Assembly (NCBI GenBank): GCA_035541895.1
Contig: DATKMK010000072.1
Location: forward strand, 1-61,487
From: DATKMK01 sp035541895
Lineage (GTDB): Bacteria > Desulfobacterota > Binatia > HRBIN30 > JACQVA1
DNA length: 61,487 nt
Reading direction: 5' to 3'
Both the position numbers and the translations under genes were made by a program. Positions 52,611 to 60,897 of the stretch are shown here, one piece after another. Each line of letters opens with the position of its first letter. Positions within the stretch are counted from its first letter, which is position 1. Below the pieces are notes generated by a model, which worked only from the letters and a program-made list of their open reading frames with translations, ran no database searches and had not been told where the DNA came from.

Positions 52611-53231
52611 CTACACCCGCCGCCGGTTGTCGTCGGGGTACGGATACTCCATCTGCCGTGCGGTGGCGAGGCCGATGGGTTCGCCGAAGTATCGGGTGAC
52701 CACGCGCAAGGCCATATCGATGCCCGCAGAAATTCCGGCGGAGGTAACGACGTTGCCGTCGGTGACGACGTGCTGCTGCTCGTCGACCGTCACGCGCGGG
52801 AACGATTCGCGCATCCAATCGAGCGAGCGCCAGTGCGTGGTGGCGTGACGACCGTCGAGCAAACCCGCGTGGCCCAGCAGCATGGCGCCGGTGCAGACCG
52901 ATGCCAGCGTTTTGACTTGGCTACCGCGCACTTTGATCCACCCGAGCAGCGTCTCGTTCTTGATCTCGCGGCGTGTGCCCCAGCCGCCAGGGACCACCAG
53001 GACGTCGAGCGGCGGCGCGGTGTCGATGCTGAAGTCCGGTTGCACCTTCAAGCCGCCGCTGGCGACCACCGTCCGCGTCGACTCGGCGATCAGACAGACT
53101 TCGAACGGCGATGGGTCCTCGCGCCGCCGTGCTTCGTCGAGGCGCGTCACCGAAAAGACTTCGAACGGCCCGCAGAAGTCGAGCACTTCAACGTCGTCGA
53201 AGATCAGAATTCCCACGCGTTTGCGTTGCAT
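52611..53231 (-). CDS. DJ-1/PfpI (GATase1-like) family protein
   Basis: A 206-residue protein. It opens RVGILIFDDVEVLDFCGPFE, typical of AraC-N-terminal/isonitrile-hydratase-like DJ-1 proteins. The nucleophile-elbow cysteine is C113 in SVCTGAMLLGHAGL. There is no HTH, so it is not a GlxA-type regulator. Function may be isonitrile hydratase or glyoxalase-like, unproven. The ATG at 53231 has GGGAGG just upstream; an open frame runs 78 bases further. It converges on the GH3 gene. Confidence 0.85.
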   Translation of the reverse strand: MQRKRVGILIFDDVEVLDFCGPFEVFSVTRLDEARRREDPSPFEVCLIAESTRTVVASGGLKVQPDFSIDTAPPLDVLVVPGGWGTRREIKNETLLGWIKVRGSQVKTLASVCTGAMLLGHAGLLDGRHATTHWRSLDWMRESFPRVTVDEQQHVVTDGNVVTSAGISAGIDMALRVVTRYFGEPIGLATARQMEYPYPDDNRRRV

Positions 53232-53325
53232 CACATTCCTCCCGACACCGCGCGACGATAACCAACAATCCTCGCGGAGGCACCCGCGCCGCGCAGACAA
53301 ACTTCCCAAGCTTTGCGACCGGCGA

Positions 53326-55332
53326 TCAGCCCGTCACGGCGGCGTCTTCGACGAGGGTGACTTTGCGGAGCAGCTCGGGCGAAAGATCGTCGACGAAGCG
53401 CGACGGCTTCCCCAGCACCATGCCCAGACCGCGGTCGTAGATATTGATCGGATAGGCGATGTACAGATGGTGTTTGGCGCGCGTGGCGGCGACGTACATG
53501 AGCCGCCGCTCTTCTTCCATCTCGTCGTCGTTGTTCAGATTGTAGAACGATGGGAAACGCCCATCGACGGCCCAGATGATGAAGACGGTGTGCCATTCGA
53601 GCCCCTTGGCGGAGTGAACGGTCGACAGCGTGAGCAAGCCTTCGTTGTCGTCTGCGCTCGCGAGCACGTCGCCGACGCTGTCGGTCGGCGGTTCCAGCGC
53701 CATGTCGGTGAGCAGCGATTGCAGGCTGCGATAGCGCATCGCGATCGCCGCGAAGTGTTCGAGATCCTTGAGGCGCTTGGGGTAATCCTCGCGATGCACG
53801 CGTTTGAGGATCGGCTCGTAGTACTTGCACACCTCGGAGAGCCGCTCGGCCGGTGTGTGCGCATCGTCGGCGATCCGACGCAACAGCCCGGCGAGCGCCT
53901 GCAGCTCGACGTGGAAGCTGCGCCTCGGAAACGTTTCGAGCTGGGCGGCGGGATCGGCGCCGGCGAAGATGCAACTGATGACCTCCTCGCTGGTGCGCGG
54001 GCCGACGCCTTCGAGCAGCAGTAGCACGCGATGCCACGAGACCGCGTCGCGTGGGTTGGCGACGACGCGCAGATGGGCCAGCACGTCCTTGATGTGCGCG
54101 GTTTCGATGAACTTGAAGCCGCCGCGTTTGACGAACGGAATCCCTGCGCGCGTGAGCTCGATTTCGAGATCGAACGAATGAAAGCTCGAACGGAAGAGGA
54201 CCGCGATCTCGGGTAGCGGCACGCCTTCCTCGCGCAACTCGAGGATGCGCTGGCAAACGAACCGCGATTGGAACTGCTCGGTCTCGGCCATCACCAGCAG
54301 CGGCGCGTCGCCGCCGGTTTTCGGCGTGAACAACGCTTTTCCGAAGCTCTCGCGGGCGCGGCTGATGATCGCATTGGTGACGTTCAGAATCGGCTGCGTA
54401 CTGCGGTAGTTCTCTTCGAGCTTGATCACGCGCGCTGTCGGGAACCAGGTGACGAAGTCCATGATGTTGCGAAAATTGGCCCCACGGAACGAGTAGATGC
54501 TCTGCGCTTCGTCGCCGACGACCATGACGTTGTCGTGCGCGGCGGCGAGCAGGTGCACGATCTCCGCCTGCAGCGCGTTGGTGTCCTGATACTCGTCGAC
54601 CATGACGAAACGGTACTGCTGTGAGAGGCGCTGTCGCACCGATTCACGATCGACCAACAGATCGCGGAGCTTGACGAGTAAGTCGTCGTAGTCGAGCAAC
54701 TGCCGCTCGTGCTTGTACGCGGTGTAGTGCGCCTGCAGTTCGAGCAGGTCCGCCGCGCACTCGAGCAGGTGCGGGTATTCGCTGTCGATCAGCTCGGCGA
54801 GCGCGCGCGACTTGTTCACCGCCATGCTGAACATCTCGCCGATCACCTGCTTGCGTGGAAAGCGCTTCTCCTTCTTGTCGAGCCCCAACCGCGCGCGCAG
54901 CAAGTTGATCACGTCCTCCGAGTCGCCGCGATCGAGGATGGTGAACGTCGGTGCGATGCCGAGCGCCGCGCCGTGGCGACGGAGCACGGTGTTGGCGAAC
55001 GAATGAAACGTCCCGCCGGCGACGCGCTCGCAGCGGCCGTCGAGTAGCTGGCTGGCGCGGCGCAGCATCTCGGCGGCGGCTCGGCGGGTGAACGTCAGCA
55101 GCAGGATGCCGGCGGGATCGACGCCGGATTCGACCAGGCGCGCGACGCGATAGACCAGCGCGCGGGTCTTCCCGGTTCCGGCACCGGCGACGACCAGCAG
55201 CGGTCCGGCGAGCGAGGTGGCGGCATCGTACTGCGCGGCGTTCAACGCACGGGCGTAGTCGATGCGGAACGTCGCCTCTCTCGGCGGCACCAGCTCGCGC
55301 CGCAGCGCGTATTTCTCCGGCTCAGGAGCCAT
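53326..55332 (-). CDS. UvrD/Rep-family superfamily 1 DNA helicase
   Basis: About 668 residues. Walker A is AGAGTGKT (about residues 50-57), motif II is VMVDEYQDTN, motif III is VVGDEAQSIYSFRGA, motif V is STVHSAKGLEWHTVFI, and motif VI is RLMYVAATRAKHHLYI. It is a 3'-5' helicase of the Rep/PcrA group; UvrD itself is not distinguished. The ATG at 55332 is chosen; it overlaps the upstream ferredoxin-like gene by 11 bases, so the two are translationally coupled. Confidence 0.93.
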   Translation of the reverse strand: MAPEPEKYALRRELVPPREATFRIDYARALNAAQYDAATSLAGPLLVVAGAGTGKTRALVYRVARLVESGVDPAGILLLTFTRRAAAEMLRRASQLLDGRCERVAGGTFHSFANTVLRRHGAALGIAPTFTILDRGDSEDVINLLRARLGLDKKEKRFPRKQVIGEMFSMAVNKSRALAELIDSEYPHLLECAADLLELQAHYTAYKHERQLLDYDDLLVKLRDLLVDRESVRQRLSQQYRFVMVDEYQDTNALQAEIVHLLAAAHDNVMVVGDEAQSIYSFRGANFRNIMDFVTWFPTARVIKLEENYRSTQPILNVTNAIISRARESFGKALFTPKTGGDAPLLVMAETEQFQSRFVCQRILELREEGVPLPEIAVLFRSSFHSFDLEIELTRAGIPFVKRGGFKFIETAHIKDVLAHLRVVANPRDAVSWHRVLLLLEGVGPRTSEEVISCIFAGADPAAQLETFPRRSFHVELQALAGLLRRIADDAHTPAERLSEVCKYYEPILKRVHREDYPKRLKDLEHFAAIAMRYRSLQSLLTDMALEPPTDSVGDVLASADDNEGLLTLSTVHSAKGLEWHTVFIIWAVDGRFPSFYNLNNDDEMEEERRLMYVAATRAKHHLYIAYPINIYDRGLGMVLGKPSRFVDDLSPELLRKVTLVEDAAVTG

Positions 55333-56056
55333 GATGCATCCGCATAACGGCGAGCGCGCGCCGCTGGTGATACGCCAGCGCATCGCTCGGGTACCGGTGC
55401 GCCTGGCCGTAGACGCAGTGCCAGCGGGCATGACAACGATCGGTGCAGTCCGCTTCCCTTTCAACCCGATGCGCCGTGCAACCCGGAATATCCCAGCCGT
55501 GATCCCCGACGGCCGATGCCGGGCACGCGGCACTGCACGCCTTGTCGGCGCATGTTCCGCAGGGATCGAACGGGATGACGGCGGTCGGCTCGATCTCATC
55601 GTCGAGCACGATCGCGGCCCGCAACGCGATCCACGGGCCGTATTCCGGGTGTACCAACACCCCGAGCACGCTGCGCGAGCCCATACCTGCGAGCATGCCG
55701 AGGTGGACGAACGATACCGGCTCGGCTTCGAACTGGAACGGATAGACGATCCGCCCGGTCAGGTGCCCGCCGGCCATCAGCGGCGCGACCAGCCGTTCGA
55801 CGATCCGTGCGGTGTACTCGTCGAGCGGGTCGCTGCGATCGAAGAATCCCGGATGTTCGCTGCAGAAGCGCTGGAACCCTCGCCAAAATTCGCCGCCGCC
55901 ATTGCCGATGACGACGATCGACCGCGCCGCGGGAGAACGCTTGCGCAGCCGGTACGCTTCGGGTACGTCGCGGTCGTAGCGATCCACCGGCAACGCGGCA
56001 ACCAGATTGAGCCCCGCCGGCAGGAGCGCGGCGCGAAGGGCAGTGAGGAGCGACAT
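55322..56056 (-). CDS. Ferredoxin-like double-cysteine-cluster protein
   Basis: A 244-residue protein with a C-terminal iron-sulfur region. The first set is C166, C169, C174 and C178 (CGTCADKACSAACP) and the second C193, C204, C208 and C214. The arrangement resembles a QueG-like/short ferredoxin family seen in many proteobacteria and often annotated simply as ferredoxin; the function is unknown. The helicase gene overlaps its end by 11 bases. It is divergent from tusA. Confidence 0.7.
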   Translation of the reverse strand: MSLLTALRAALLPAGLNLVAALPVDRYDRDVPEAYRLRKRSPAARSIVVIGNGGGEFWRGFQRFCSEHPGFFDRSDPLDEYTARIVERLVAPLMAGGHLTGRIVYPFQFEAEPVSFVHLGMLAGMGSRSVLGVLVHPEYGPWIALRAAIVLDDEIEPTAVIPFDPCGTCADKACSAACPASAVGDHGWDIPGCTAHRVEREADCTDRCHARWHCVYGQAHRYPSDALAYHQRRALAVMRMHHGS

Positions 56057-56107
56057 GCGACTCGGCGACTATAGCAATGGAGAATCGGCGGCAACAGTCG
56101 CCCGCGT

Positions 56108-56332
56108 ATGACGGAACCTCGTCGTCTCGATCTGCGCGGCGTCCGATGTCCGCTGAGCTGGGCGAAGGCTAAGGTGCGGCTCGAAACTTTGACTGCCGGC
56201 GAGGCGCTGGAGCTGCTGCTCGATGACGAGAAGGGCGCGCGCGATATTCCGCGGGCAGCCGAGGCCGAAGGATACGCCGTCGATCCCGTCGAACATGCGC
56301 CGCCGGTTTGGCGGCTAGTGATTCATCGGTGA
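56108..56332 (+). CDS. TusA-family sulfur carrier protein
   Basis: A 74-residue protein. The catalytic cysteine is C14 in the CPxP-like motif RGVRCPLSWAKAK, with Ser in place of the second Pro. The remaining beta-alpha-beta pattern is normal (LTAGEALELLLDDEKGARDIPRAAEAEG). TusA-like proteins pass persulfide sulfur in tRNA thiolation, molybdenum cofactor or other pathways. The partner is not in view. It is divergent from the ferredoxin-like gene, with 51 bases between them. Confidence 0.88.
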   Translation: MTEPRRLDLRGVRCPLSWAKAKVRLETLTAGEALELLLDDEKGARDIPRAAEAEGYAVDPVEHAPPVWRLVIHR

Positions 56333-56364
56333 GGTAGTGAGTGGTGTTGGTGACTCGTGAAGGG
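56329..56364. repeat. GTGAG-type tract after tusA
   Basis: GGTGAGGTAGTGAGTGGTG and GGTGACTCGTGAAGG follow the tusA stop codon. The unit is as in the tracts at 7812, 22451, 34171 and 47955. Confidence 0.5.
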
Positions 56365-56387
56365 CTGGAATCGGAAGGAGTGTAGGT

Positions 56388-57470
56388 ATGGCATCGGAGT
56401 CGCGAGCGCTTGATTTCGACAAGATCAAGGAATTCGTCGAACATGTATTCGGCTTCCTCGAGGGGGCGGTGATATCGGGGATGATTTACCTCGGCGACCG
56501 CCTCGGGCTCTACCGGGCGCTGCAGGGGGCGGAACCGATGACCAGCGAGGAGCTCGCGCGCAAGACCGGCCTCAATGAGCGCTGGGTCCGCGAGTGGTTG
56601 CGCAGTCAAGCCGGGGCGAAGTTGCTCGACTACAAGGGCGATGGACGCTTCGAGCTATCATTGGAGGCGACCTTCGTCCTGGCCGAGGAGAACAGTCCGG
56701 CGTTTGCGGCGGGCGGCTTTCATTCGCTCCCGCAGCAGTTCGCCGTGCTGGAGAAGTTGCCCCAATCGTTTCAGACCGGCGTGGGTCTGCCGTACGACGC
56801 GTTCGGACCTGAAGGCGCCGTCGGCATCGAGCGTTTCCTCGCCCCGTGGTTCCGCGCGTTTCTCGTGCCGGTGGCCTTGCCGCGCCTCGACGGTGTCGTT
56901 GCGAGGCTTGAACGCGGCGCCAAAGTCGCCGACGTTGGGTGTGGTGCCGGGATCGCCTTGCTCGAAATGGCCAAGGCGTACCCGCGATCGACCTTCCATG
57001 GCTACGACATTTCCAAGCACGCGCTCGCGCGCGCCGACGAGAACAAACGCGCGGCGGCGGTGACGAACGTGACCTTTCACGACGCCAGCGTCGCTGCACT
57101 GCCGGCGGATGCCAGCTTCGACTTCATCACGACCTTCGATTGCCTCCACGACATGGCACATCCCGAGGCCGCGATCCGCGCGATCCGGCAAGCGATCAAG
57201 CCCGACGGCACGTGGCTGATCGCCGACATCAATGCCAAGCCGACGTTCGAGCAGAATCTCGATCGCAACCCGATGGTGGCGATGATGTACGGGATGTCGG
57301 TCATGAGTTGCATGTCGTCGGCGCTCTCCGAGCCCGGCGGGGCCGGTCTCGGCACGCTCGGCTTCACCGAGTCGCTGGCGCGTGAGATGACGGCGGCCGT
57401 CGGATTCACCCGCTTCACGCGCCACGACTTCGACAACCCGGTGAACGCGTACTACGAGGTGCGCCCGTAG
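56388..57470 (+). CDS. Winged-helix class I SAM methyltransferase
   Basis: A 360-residue protein. A winged-helix/dimerisation region leads (LARKTGLNERWVREWLRSQ), then a class I methyltransferase with motif I KVADVGCGAGIALLEMA, the acidic strand end in FHGYDISKHALARA, and DFITTFDCLHDMAHPEAAIR as the motif IV region. It resembles O-methyltransferase/ubiquinone-like small-molecule enzymes with an HTH-like N-terminus. The acceptor is unknown. GGAAGGAGTG precedes the ATG. Confidence 0.85.
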   Translation: MASESRALDFDKIKEFVEHVFGFLEGAVISGMIYLGDRLGLYRALQGAEPMTSEELARKTGLNERWVREWLRSQAGAKLLDYKGDGRFELSLEATFVLAEENSPAFAAGGFHSLPQQFAVLEKLPQSFQTGVGLPYDAFGPEGAVGIERFLAPWFRAFLVPVALPRLDGVVARLERGAKVADVGCGAGIALLEMAKAYPRSTFHGYDISKHALARADENKRAAAVTNVTFHDASVAALPADASFDFITTFDCLHDMAHPEAAIRAIRQAIKPDGTWLIADINAKPTFEQNLDRNPMVAMMYGMSVMSCMSSALSEPGGAGLGTLGFTESLAREMTAAVGFTRFTRHDFDNPVNAYYEVRP

Positions 57471-57497
57471 CGGGCGCCCCTCGCGGATATCTTTCGA

Positions 57498-58850
57498 CTA
57501 GTCGAAGACCGGCAAGCCGCTGGGCACCGCACTGGGCAAGGTGCCGCTCAGATCGGCGGCGGCCGGATCCGCCAGCGACTCAAGGAAACTCAGCAGTGCA
57601 TCGATCTCGCTGTTCGAGAGCTGTCGGGGTGTCGCGACGTCGGTGTCCAAGTTCGCCAGGATGGCGTTGATGACCGTCTCGCTGCCTTGAAATGTACTCT
57701 GCAGGTCCGGCGTGAGCTGACGGACATCGTAGTGGCGCAGCGAGGCGCTGGGGTCGAGGACGTGTACGACCGCAGCTCGCAGGGTCGTGAACGCGCCGTC
57801 GTGCATCCACGGGCCGGTGAGCGTCACGTTGCGCAGCGACGGGGTACGGAACGTATAGAGATCGGCGTTGTTGCCCGAGATGAGCTGCCGTCCGAAATCT
57901 TGCGGTGCACTCGTGCCCTTTCCCGGTCCAACTTGCGGCACGCCGATATCGTGCGCCTTTTGATCGGTGAACAGCGCCCCGCTGTGGCAGGTCGCGCAGC
58001 CGGCTTCGCCGAAGAACAACATCGCACCGCGCTTCGCCTCGTTCGAGAGCGCGGACATATCGCCGGCGACGTAGCGATCCCATGGCGTATCGAGATACGT
58101 AAAAGCGCCGATTTCGAACGCAGCGATGGCGTTGGCCGCGTGCTGAAATCCGAGCGCCGCGGTGGGCACATCCGGATACGCCGCGGTGAACAGCGTCACG
58201 TATTCGGGGAGCGCGAGCAGTCGCTGCATCAGCGCGCTCCAGATTCCGGTGAAGTCCGTGGCATCGAGCAGCGCGATCTCGTTGGGTTGATCGAACACGT
58301 CGTGATCCCCGGGCTTGCCGCGCATTTCGTCTTGCGACGTGACCGGAAACATCGCTTGCGCCGCCAGCACGTTGTCGAGTCCTACCGGCAGTTGATCGCC
58401 GGCCGGGGTGACGAACCCACCTGGCGCAGTTCCCGAGACCCGCAGATCCCAGAACATGGTGCGCCACTCCGGCACGCCGCGATTGAACACGTCGGGTGCG
58501 TTGCGCGGAATGAACGGCCGCCCGTTGCCTCGCTGGCGCATCGGCCCCAATCCCTGACCGCCGGTGCCGATCGAGACCGAGAGGTTATCGCCGGTGTGCA
58601 TCCACGGATGATGGCAGGTCGCGCACGAGATGTCGCGGTTGCCGCTCAGGATCTTGTCGAACATGAGCGCTTGGCCCAACGCTATCTTGGCGGCTGTCGG
58701 CATTGGACCCGGGTCGATCGGTGCGACCCCCGCCGCCGCCATCATTCGGTGCAGTTGCTGGTCGGTGGTGGCGCTCTCCTCTCCGCCACATCCGAACATG
58801 AGCACCATGCCGAAAGCGATGCCCGCGACCGCGAACGTCTGTGACCGCAT
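57498..58850 (-). CDS. Dihaem cytochrome c peroxidase/MauG-family lipoprotein
   Basis: A 450-residue protein. A lipobox-like sequence ends at C21 (GMVLMFGCGGEE), so it is probably an outer-envelope lipoprotein. Two haem c sites are present: CATCH at residues 76-80 and CATCH at 285-289. The remaining pattern (RNAPDVFNRGVPEWRTMFWD, FRTPSLRNVTLTGPWMHDGAF) is of the bacterial CcpA/MauG peroxidase group. It reduces hydrogen peroxide or matures a tryptophylquinone; neither role can be chosen. A GGAGGATCG site lies before the ATG. Confidence 0.93.
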   Translation of the reverse strand: MRSQTFAVAGIAFGMVLMFGCGGEESATTDQQLHRMMAAAGVAPIDPGPMPTAAKIALGQALMFDKILSGNRDISCATCHHPWMHTGDNLSVSIGTGGQGLGPMRQRGNGRPFIPRNAPDVFNRGVPEWRTMFWDLRVSGTAPGGFVTPAGDQLPVGLDNVLAAQAMFPVTSQDEMRGKPGDHDVFDQPNEIALLDATDFTGIWSALMQRLLALPEYVTLFTAAYPDVPTAALGFQHAANAIAAFEIGAFTYLDTPWDRYVAGDMSALSNEAKRGAMLFFGEAGCATCHSGALFTDQKAHDIGVPQVGPGKGTSAPQDFGRQLISGNNADLYTFRTPSLRNVTLTGPWMHDGAFTTLRAAVVHVLDPSASLRHYDVRQLTPDLQSTFQGSETVINAILANLDTDVATPRQLSNSEIDALLSFLESLADPAAADLSGTLPSAVPSGLPVFD

Positions 58851-59026
58851 CGGCGATCCTCCTCCGGGGTCGACAATCGCTCTTAGCTACGGCGTCGTCG
58901 ACCATAGGAGGAAGCAGGCGGTCGCAACCGCGCCTGATCTATCGCAGAGTTTTTCCTGCCCGATCGGGGCGTGTGACCGTTCTTACTCCGACAATTCGCG
59001 ATATGCTGCCGGCGATACGCGAGACG

Positions 59027-59680
59027 TCAACTGCGTTCGGTCTTGAACGGTTCACCCTTGAGGTTCTTCTCGTGGAGAACCTCGATCAATTTGGCCGGCC
59101 CGCCGTTGCTGATGATCTCTTGGAACTGCGAGCGGAAGTTGGCGACCAGGCTGACGCCTTCGATGATGACATCGATGATCCGCCATTCGCCGTCGGGGTC
59201 TTTGCGGAGGCGGTAGTCGACGAGGACGTCGGCGGCGTTCGGCCGCACGATCTTGCTCTTCACCGTCCAGTCGCCGCGCGTTTCTTCGCGATCGCCCGTG
59301 ACCACCGCGCGTTCGTTGTTGTAGTTCTCGATGTTCTTGCCGTAGGTCACCGAGAGGTGCCGCTTGAACTCTTCGATGAAATCCTTCTGCTGCTGCGATG
59401 TCAGGTCCTTCCAGTTGCGTGCGAGCACCAGCTTGGAGACCGTCTCGAAGTTGAAGTGGGTGTAGGCAAAATCCTCGATCTTGTGCCGCTTCTGATCGGC
59501 ACTGAGCGATTTGTCGTCGAGCACAGCGGTGACTGAATCAATCAGCCGCTGCACGGTCACTGACGGAGTCTCGACGGCGCGCAGGACGCCGGCGATCAAC
59601 GTCGTGGCGGCGATCAGTGCGATCGCCGGTCGGAAGCGACGACGCGACGAACCCTGACGATCATCTAGTGCGCGGCTCAC
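59027..59680 (-). CDS. mlaC: Periplasmic phospholipid-binding protein MlaC
   Basis: A 217-residue periplasmic protein. A signal-anchor-like segment is at residues 16-37 (RPAIALIAATTLIAGVLRAV). The MlaC/Ttg2D domain is clear: FNFETVSKLVLARNWKDLTSQQQKDFIEEFKRHL, then GEWRIIDVIIEGVSLVANFRSQF. It shuttles phospholipids between MlaA and MlaFEDB. It is three bases after mlaA and the last gene of the operon in view. Confidence 0.93.
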   Translation of the reverse strand: MSRALDDRQGSSRRRFRPAIALIAATTLIAGVLRAVETPSVTVQRLIDSVTAVLDDKSLSADQKRHKIEDFAYTHFNFETVSKLVLARNWKDLTSQQQKDFIEEFKRHLSVTYGKNIENYNNERAVVTGDREETRGDWTVKSKIVRPNAADVLVDYRLRKDPDGEWRIIDVIIEGVSLVANFRSQFQEIISNGGPAKLIEVLHEKNLKGEPFKTERS

Positions 59681-59683
59681 GGT

Positions 59684-60433
59684 TCATTCTCCTCCGTTGG
59701 TGTCGACGGTATACAGGTCTTCCTGTTCTTGCTGCGACATCCTGGCACGATCCTGGATCAGCGTCTCGCGCCGTTGATTGTAGGCGTTTCGCACGGCGCT
59801 GTAGTAGTCGACCGACGCTTCCTTGAGCTGCTTCACCTCGCGCAAGAGCAGCGCGCGGCCGTTAATCGTCTTCACGCCCTGCGCGCCGATCGAATAGTAC
59901 ACCGGAACGAACCACGGATAGACCGCTGCCGCGGAATCGCCGGCGAGCCCCACCGCATCGCGGATGTTCGACGGTCCCCAGAGCGGCAACACCAGATACG
60001 GTCCCGCCGGCAGCCCCCAGTAGCCGAACGTTTGTCCGAGATCCTCGTCGTGAAATTCCATACCCCAGTCGGTCGCGGGGTCGAACAGACCAGCCAGGCC
60101 GACGGTGGTATTGACGGCAAAGCGGCCGAAGTCCGATCCGGTCGCAACCAACTTGCCTTGCAGCAAGTCGTTGACGGCGCTGATCGGGAAGCGCAGGTTC
60201 TGGAAAAAGTTGGAGACGCAGCGTTTGACCCGATCCGACGTGATCTTGTCGTAACCTTTCGCCACCGGCTCAAGCACGTAGATGTCGACCTGGTCGTTGA
60301 ACCAAAAGATGGCGCGGTTGACCGGCTCGATCGGATCGTGATTTCCGCTGCGGTCCACCGCGCTCGCGCTGCGCGACAGGATCGCCACGATCGCGAGCGA
60401 CGCGATCGGCAGCCACCGCTTCTCCGTCCCCAC
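59684..60433 (-). CDS. mlaA: Outer-membrane lipid-asymmetry protein MlaA (VacJ)
   Basis: A 249-residue protein. It has an N-terminal signal peptide, but its likely cleavage region (SASAVDRSGN) has no cysteine, so unlike E. coli MlaA it may not be a lipoprotein. The VacJ pattern is clear: DPIEPVNRAIFWFNDQVD, NFFQNLRFPISAVNDLLQG, FGYWGLPAGPYLVLPLWGPS. It removes mislocalised phospholipids from the outer membrane. It is inside the operon, between mlaD and mlaC, with gaps of two and three bases. Confidence 0.93.
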   Translation of the reverse strand: MGTEKRWLPIASLAIVAILSRSASAVDRSGNHDPIEPVNRAIFWFNDQVDIYVLEPVAKGYDKITSDRVKRCVSNFFQNLRFPISAVNDLLQGKLVATGSDFGRFAVNTTVGLAGLFDPATDWGMEFHDEDLGQTFGYWGLPAGPYLVLPLWGPSNIRDAVGLAGDSAAAVYPWFVPVYYSIGAQGVKTINGRALLLREVKQLKEASVDYYSAVRNAYNQRRETLIQDRARMSQQEQEDLYTVDTNGGE

Positions 60434-60435
60434 GC

Positions 60436-60897
60436 TTACTCCTTCTTCTCCACGTCGGTGCTGTGGATCAACTTGCCGATCAGCCGTTCGAGAATCACCG
60501 CGGACTCGGTAATGGTGATGTCGTCGCCCGATTGCAGGAGCTTGTCGTCGCCCCCGAGTTGCAACGAGATGTAGCGGTCGCCGAGCAACCCCGCGGTGAC
60601 GATCGAGGCCGAGCTATCGATCGGCAGTTTCAACGACCCATCCAACTCCAAGCGGGCGCGGGCGCGGAAATTCTTGTCCAATTCGATCGATTCGACTTGC
60701 CCGACCCTTACGCCCGAGATCACCACCGGCGCGCGCGCCTTGAGCCCGCCGGTTTGATCGAAGGCCGCGTACAGCGTGAGGCCGCCGCTGTGCCGCAGCG
60801 TGAAGCCGCCTACGTTCATCGACAAATAGGCAATCGCGCCGAGGCCGGCGAGGACGAAGAGACCGACGATGAAATCTCGAACCGGGGATCGGCTCAT
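60436..60897 (-). CDS. mlaD: MlaD, MCE-domain substrate-binding protein
   Basis: A 153-residue protein. One transmembrane helix (FIVGLFVLAGLGAIAYLSM) is followed by a single MCE domain: GGLKARAPVVISGVRVGQVESIEL and GLLGDRYISLQLGG. MlaD forms the hexameric ring on the MlaE permease. The ATG at 60897 overlaps the mlaE stop codon by one base, and the mlaA start is two bases downstream of its own stop. Confidence 0.93.
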   Translation of the reverse strand: MSRSPVRDFIVGLFVLAGLGAIAYLSMNVGGFTLRHSGGLTLYAAFDQTGGLKARAPVVISGVRVGQVESIELDKNFRARARLELDGSLKLPIDSSASIVTAGLLGDRYISLQLGGDDKLLQSGDDITITESAVILERLIGKLIHSTDVEKKE

